Shown one piece after another: positions 53,601 through 59,600 of a stretch of 64,000 nt of DNA. The stretch comes from Apostichopus japonicus. Its lineage: Eukaryota; Echinodermata; Holothuroidea; Aspidochirotida; Stichopodidae. The notes beneath the pieces were generated by a model. That model was not told where the DNA came from. It saw only the letters and a program-made list of their open reading frames with translations, and made no database searches. The first letter of the stretch is position 1; every line of letters starts with the position of its first letter. The translations under genes were made by a program, and so were the position numbers. The stretch spans positions 27,822,713 through 27,886,712 of the forward strand of contig NC_092574.1 of the NCBI RefSeq assembly GCF_037975245.1, read 5' to 3'.

Positions 53601-56600
53601 TCTCTTAGATTCATATTTACCGTCTATGATTATGAATTGTCAATTGTCAACAACTCTGTAACTGGACGACATACATTAATCTTGGAGTGACTCGAACTGG
53701 GGACCTTATGATTGGAAGGCACCGGCGTTAACCACTAACATTCCACAAATAAGAAACTATACACTTAGTAGTATGTTCACCCAGCTTAACTTTGCAATAA
53801 ATAGTGTTTACAAGTTTTTCAGCACTATGACCTCTGGTGACCTCACATGATCTTTGACCTCCACAACAAACCTATAGCAGGATGGTTCTTCATAGCATTT
53901 CATCAAAGCTTTATTCAAATTAATTCAGTGGTAAGGATTTCAATACAGAACTTTTACTCCAAAGTTGTTCAATTTCCAGAAAAAACAGTCTCCCTATGTG
54001 AAATACAGGACACACAGATGTTTTACATATAAGGAAATGGACATTTTCTTTTCAATTTTTTTACTAGTGAGTCAGCTAAGCTATGCTAACCACCCTTTTA
54101 GTAATTATTATTAATGAATGAGGAGTTACATGACATTGCCTTTTCCCTGTGAAGTATTTTCCAAACTGACTGCCAAAGTCAAGTCATATGCATATTACAG
54201 AGAACAAGCCACATTTTGAGCCCATTTGTGATAACCAGCTGCTGACCTCTGATAAACGGTCACTTGAGTGTGTTTAAATCACCCTACACAAGTGAATCAA
54301 CCATTTGAAGCAGATTCATTTCCTGGGCGGGGTAATGAAGATTACTTCAGACCTATTGTACAATGAGCCTGTTTACAAAACTTAAAAGTGAACTGAAGTT
54401 GAACAAACAATTCCCACTAAAAAACAAAACTTGGAGAACTCACAGATTAATTGCACCTTAATTTTCGAGATATCATTTTGAAGAGGATTTCAAACTTTGA
54501 ACTTGTCAACCCCATGTGACTTTTGACCTCTTCAGAAAACTTTAGGGTTCTTTTTCTTACTAAAGTCAATCCATATATTGAGTATGAAGTTCAACTTTAA
54601 CTTTTGGATTTATCATGTTTTGCAAGATTTTCAGATCAGGGACCTACACAAAAGGTACAAGGTTCCAGTCTTAATTTATGGAGTTGGAGTGTTTTCAGTA
54701 TTTGACCTCTGTTGACTGCAAATGACCTTTGACCTCCACAGAAAACAGTAGGATTTATATTCACTAAAGTGATTCACATTCCAAGTATGAAGTTAATCCA
54801 AGTTTTACTTTTGGATTTATTTTGTTTACAAATACAGCATTATTTCAACTTCTATGGTGAAGTTACAGTGTTTACAAGCCCAGACCTCAGACACACACGT
54901 TCTCAGGATTCTGTGTCTGGGACGCAATGTTTTGGTCAGGGACGCAAACTCTTCAAATTGCTTGCCTCCGAACGCCGCAAACTTTTGAGAAACAAACCGC
55001 AAGTACACACTCACAAATAGGTCAATGAAAACCATAACGATACAAGTTTTGAATAAACATCTTTCATTCTTTCTTTTCAAAACCACTGCTTCTTCTGACA
55101 AGAACCAAAATTTCTCCCACTCCTACACTCCATTACGGAGATTATCATGCTAAATATAGACAATGATCCTTATCCAAAATTCCTGTGATTTAATTGGCTT
55201 ATAGTCCCTTTCCATTGTCTGGAAATATTCTTGCATCTGTAGTGCTCAATGAGCATGAAGTATGTTGTTTGACAACAATTACTTGCAACTTTTCTTTCTC
55301 CTGTGTAGAGATAACGAAGTCTGCAGTATAGTCTATCATTTGTGTGCACTAAAATATCAAAATGTTAGGCCTTGTTGTCACATACAGTATGTACCTTTTG
55401 ACAACAATCACTCTGGTACAAGATGCACTTGAATTGTTTCTGAGACTATCCAGTAACATTTGAATCATTGTTTTGATCAGAAATTGTTATAAGTTGAGAC
55501 AATCTATGAATTGTGTGGGAAGCTAACATCTCTGATCCTGAAGAGGATATTTCATCTCACAGTATGGTTCTTCTCTCTGCATTGAGAGTTACTTTAATGT
55601 AAAATGTGCATTAATACCACTGTAGTTTCTGTTGCAAATTTTTTTGCGGTCAAATTAAGCATGTGCTTCAGTTAATTTTATTTTGTGCAATGTTCATGTG
55701 CATTGCATAAAAAGCTATTCATATAGGCCTGCTGTAATTTTCGTATTGATGATTGTTTTCAAAGAGCCAAGGATAAATGTTGGATCAGGTTTTGAGGATT
55801 GAGCTGAAATCCAAGTTCGAACAGGTCGATATACATGCAGTAGTATAGTGAACTGTGTGGACTTTAGAGATATGCACCCTTTAGGTACAGGGATTTTTGA
55901 AGAGTTGCTTGGTGGAATCGCTGCAAGGTCAAAGCATGGAGCTAGTACTACAGAGTTGGTGAGTAGGGAAGTACAAGGGTGGATGAAGGGGGGCCTTGGG
56001 GTAAACATTGGTTGAAACAGAAGGGTAGGCAAAAAGAGGGGGCGGGTCGGACTGCCCCTGTCTATCAGCGAAGCTAAGCCACTGAGCCATCTGCCCTAAA
56101 TATTGTGCATAACATTCACAAAGTATAGGCAGTGATACGATGGCATCTTTACAATTACACTAGTAAAAGTAGATCATAGAATAAATGCGAATGGTGTTCG
56201 ATCGAGACACAAACTTTTTTACGTGACGCATACTTTTTTTCTCGAGTAACATTACTGGTTCTTATACTCCCTATGGCATATCCATGCACCAGAGGGAAGT
56301 TAAACCAGTATGTACTTTTTGATGTTTAGTGTTTACAAGCCTGCAAGACACCATACATGTACTCACACTTAACATCATCACACAGATTCCTTTTGCCTTC
56401 AGCAAGGAATCAAAATCACCTCTTAGCTTGTTAATGAAAGACAGTAGTGGTCATGCTTACATTCACAAGTTCTCGAGTGAGCCGTATCAACAGAAAGTCA
56501 CTGGTAGTTGGGCTAATATAAGGCTGTACTACAAATTGAAATTCAGCGTTATTATTGGTTCCATCTGCATTGATCAACCGCTGATCCTGTGTTTGAAGCT

Positions 56601-59600
56601 AGAAGTAAAGATAAAGAACTCAATTAAAGGATGCCTGTAAGTTTGACATATTGTAGAATAATACTGAAGCCATGATGTTAGTTTCCTGAACAACATATAG
56701 ACAAAGAAAGATTCATTTACAAAAAAGTTCCTTGCCAGGGTGAATGAATTCTAGTTAGTTAGGCTTGCTCTGTTTCTGAGGGGCTTACACTTGAAATCAA
56801 TAACCGAATTGATTACATGACTATTATAGTATATTGATGAATATTTCACATGCGTCAATTTAATCTTTTGCTGTACATATATTCTCTTCAGTTTGAATTG
56901 GTATTATGTCTGCACATGAGTGCTGGTAGCACTTGGTAAAATTTGCACAAAACTAAACATAGCTACTGGTGATTGCTTTGAAATGATTGGTACATGTGAC
57001 TTTACTTCCATAAATCCACATGCATTAATCTACTTGTACCAAAGCATGCCAGCTCGTTTTGTTAATTGACATACCCCATGACTATAAATGTTCTGTATTT
57101 ATAACTGCCTACATACCTGGATTTGAATACTCTGGCAATCACTTAATGTACCAAAGCATGCCTTTTGTTAATTGATCATACCCAATGGCTATATATGTTC
57201 TGTATTTATAACTGCCTACATACCTGGATTTGAATACTCTGGCAATCATTTAATGTACCAAAGCATGCCAGCTCTTTGTTAATTGACATACCCAATGGCT
57301 ATAAATGCTATGCATTTATTACTGCCTACATACCTGGATTTGAATACTCTGGCAATCATTTAATGTACCAAAGCATGCCAGCTCTTTTATTAATTGACAT
57401 ACCCAATGGCTATAAATGTTATGTATTTATTACTGCCTACATACCTGGATTTGAATACTCTGGCAATCATTTAATGTACCAAAGCATGCCAGCTCTTTGT
57501 TAATTGACATACCCAATGGCTATACATGTAAATGTATTTATAACTGCCTACATACCTGGATTTGAATTCTCTGGCAATCATTTAATGTACCAAAGCATGC
57601 CAGCTCTTTGTTAATTGACATACCCCATGGCTATACATGTAAATGTATTTATAACTGCCTACATACCTGGATTTGAATTGTCTGGCAATCACTTGGGACA
57701 TAGATACGGAAGTTGACTTGTCCTCTGTTGTTGGTGGTTGATAACGTTGGTCTATCTTCATTTTGTCTCTGCTCCCCAAACAGAACTTGTTCTTGTCCAT
57801 CATTCATAATACCTGTAGCACTCACCTCTACATTTACTCTAGAAGCTGCTTTGCCATTGGGATATGTTAAATCAACCTATAAAGGGAAATGGTCATTTTG
57901 TCACAGGGAATTGTTGTCGTTATATTTCATATCAATAATATAGCAACCCCTCCCAAAAATTGCAGTGCTTCTCACTAGCTAAGCTATGAAATCCTGGTAC
58001 CCAATACGTAATTTAAATAGTGGTTCAGTAAATGATTGTCATTGCAATATTTTAATAATGTTACATGAGGTAACCAAAGTATTCATATGTTATTCACTTA
58101 AATTCAACACTGCAGAATGTCAAACCTTGCATGTATAGAGAATACAGTAAAATACATATGCAGACCTATTACCACAAATTATTGTGAATGTAAATCATTA
58201 CTCAAATACTTCATCGAAAAGATACAACACTTCCTTCTTTCATATTAATTTCTTTTAACAAGTGCATAACCAGAAAGCCAGCATGCTTAGTGATTCCTTG
58301 CCTTATCAGTTTATACTGTACATGGAATCACTTGATTTATATAGCAACAGAGCAAAATGTGTCCATAAGTCCAAGTACCAGAACACCATACCAGATAACT
58401 TGATCATTGCAAAGGTGTTACCCATCTGAATGTTGACGACAGATCTATACCAGTCATAAGTGAAATGGGTAAACCCTTTCAGCCAAATCTTATGACAGTT
58501 AGTGACACAGAAAAACCATTCATCATAGAAATAATTGAGTTTTCACACTACAAGGTTTCCAGACTTTGATCTTTTAACTTCTTTTAATACCAATTAACAA
58601 CAATCCCAAACCAGATCTAACTCAGGGGAACCTAATACTAAATATGAAATGTACCCACCCCAGTTATAATCTTCCATCTTCTCACCTTCTGTGCTAATCA
58701 TCTTGAACGGCCTGTGTACCTGTCACAACTTCTCTTACCATATACTCCAACTCTCACACTTCGTTCCTCCAACAAACTGTATTTAACCGTTCCAAAACCA
58801 CGATTGAAGAACTATGGTTACAGAAGCTTCCAATACTCTGGGTCTTATCTCTGGAACAAGTTACCAGATCACATTCGGACATGCTATAAACTTTATACTT
58901 TCAAAAGTCTACTTAAGACCCATTTTTTCACTTGTTTTTTTGTAAATTAATTTACTTTCTTTGTAAAGCACTTTGAGCAGTAACTTTTGTTTACTGATTT
59001 GGTGCTATATAAGTCTCATTTATTATTATTATATTATTATCCTTCTGAAGTTGGAGCATTACAAGCAAGTGTCACATACACACACACACACCTGCCATCA
59101 CCATTGCATAGATTCCTTCTGCCCTCGGCAAGGAATCAAAAACAGATAAATGTCAAATTGAGTGTGCTAATTTTAAGGGATATTTTAAAGCTCTTACTCC
59201 AATATGAAGAGGCCCACAGAATCAAGCGAATGTATGGAGTATTATTTCTGCAATTCCCCCCCCCCCCAGAGATGGGGTCAAGCAAAGGAACTTTGAGATA
59301 TTTTTGGCTCTGCTGATATCTTAATGAGCTTAAAGCTATGAATAGTAATCTGCTGGTTGTCCCACCTTGCTTTATATCTGGTACTGTAACCTTAATTTAA
59401 TCCACATTACAGCATCCCATAGAGTATAGGATTACAACCTTAATTTAATCCACATTACAGCACCCCATAGAGTATGGGATTACAACCTTGATTTAATCCA
59501 TTTTGTGTTATCCCATTCAAAATATTCCTTTTGTTTCTCCTGGAATCAATCCAGACAACTTACCATAATTTTTTGTAAAGCGTGAGAAAGTAAATAAATG

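Larger units (their letters stand above)
53393..56412 (+). mobile_element. long or composite GATTCCTTGC-family region
   Basis: Left end ttagtgattcctctc, right end cttcagcaaggaatcaaaat (56390-56412). Inside are the SINE copy 2, DR1-like blocks (perfect TGACCTTTGACCT at 54723-54735), and unassigned sequence at 55030-56100. It is about 3 kb long and may be two elements with one lost end each. It also spans a possible hAT end (56070-56088). Confidence 0.5.

Noticed and set aside
55715-56032. 105-codon minus-strand frame
   Set aside because: No recognisable domain, no splice context with C3, and it lies next to a possible transposon end.
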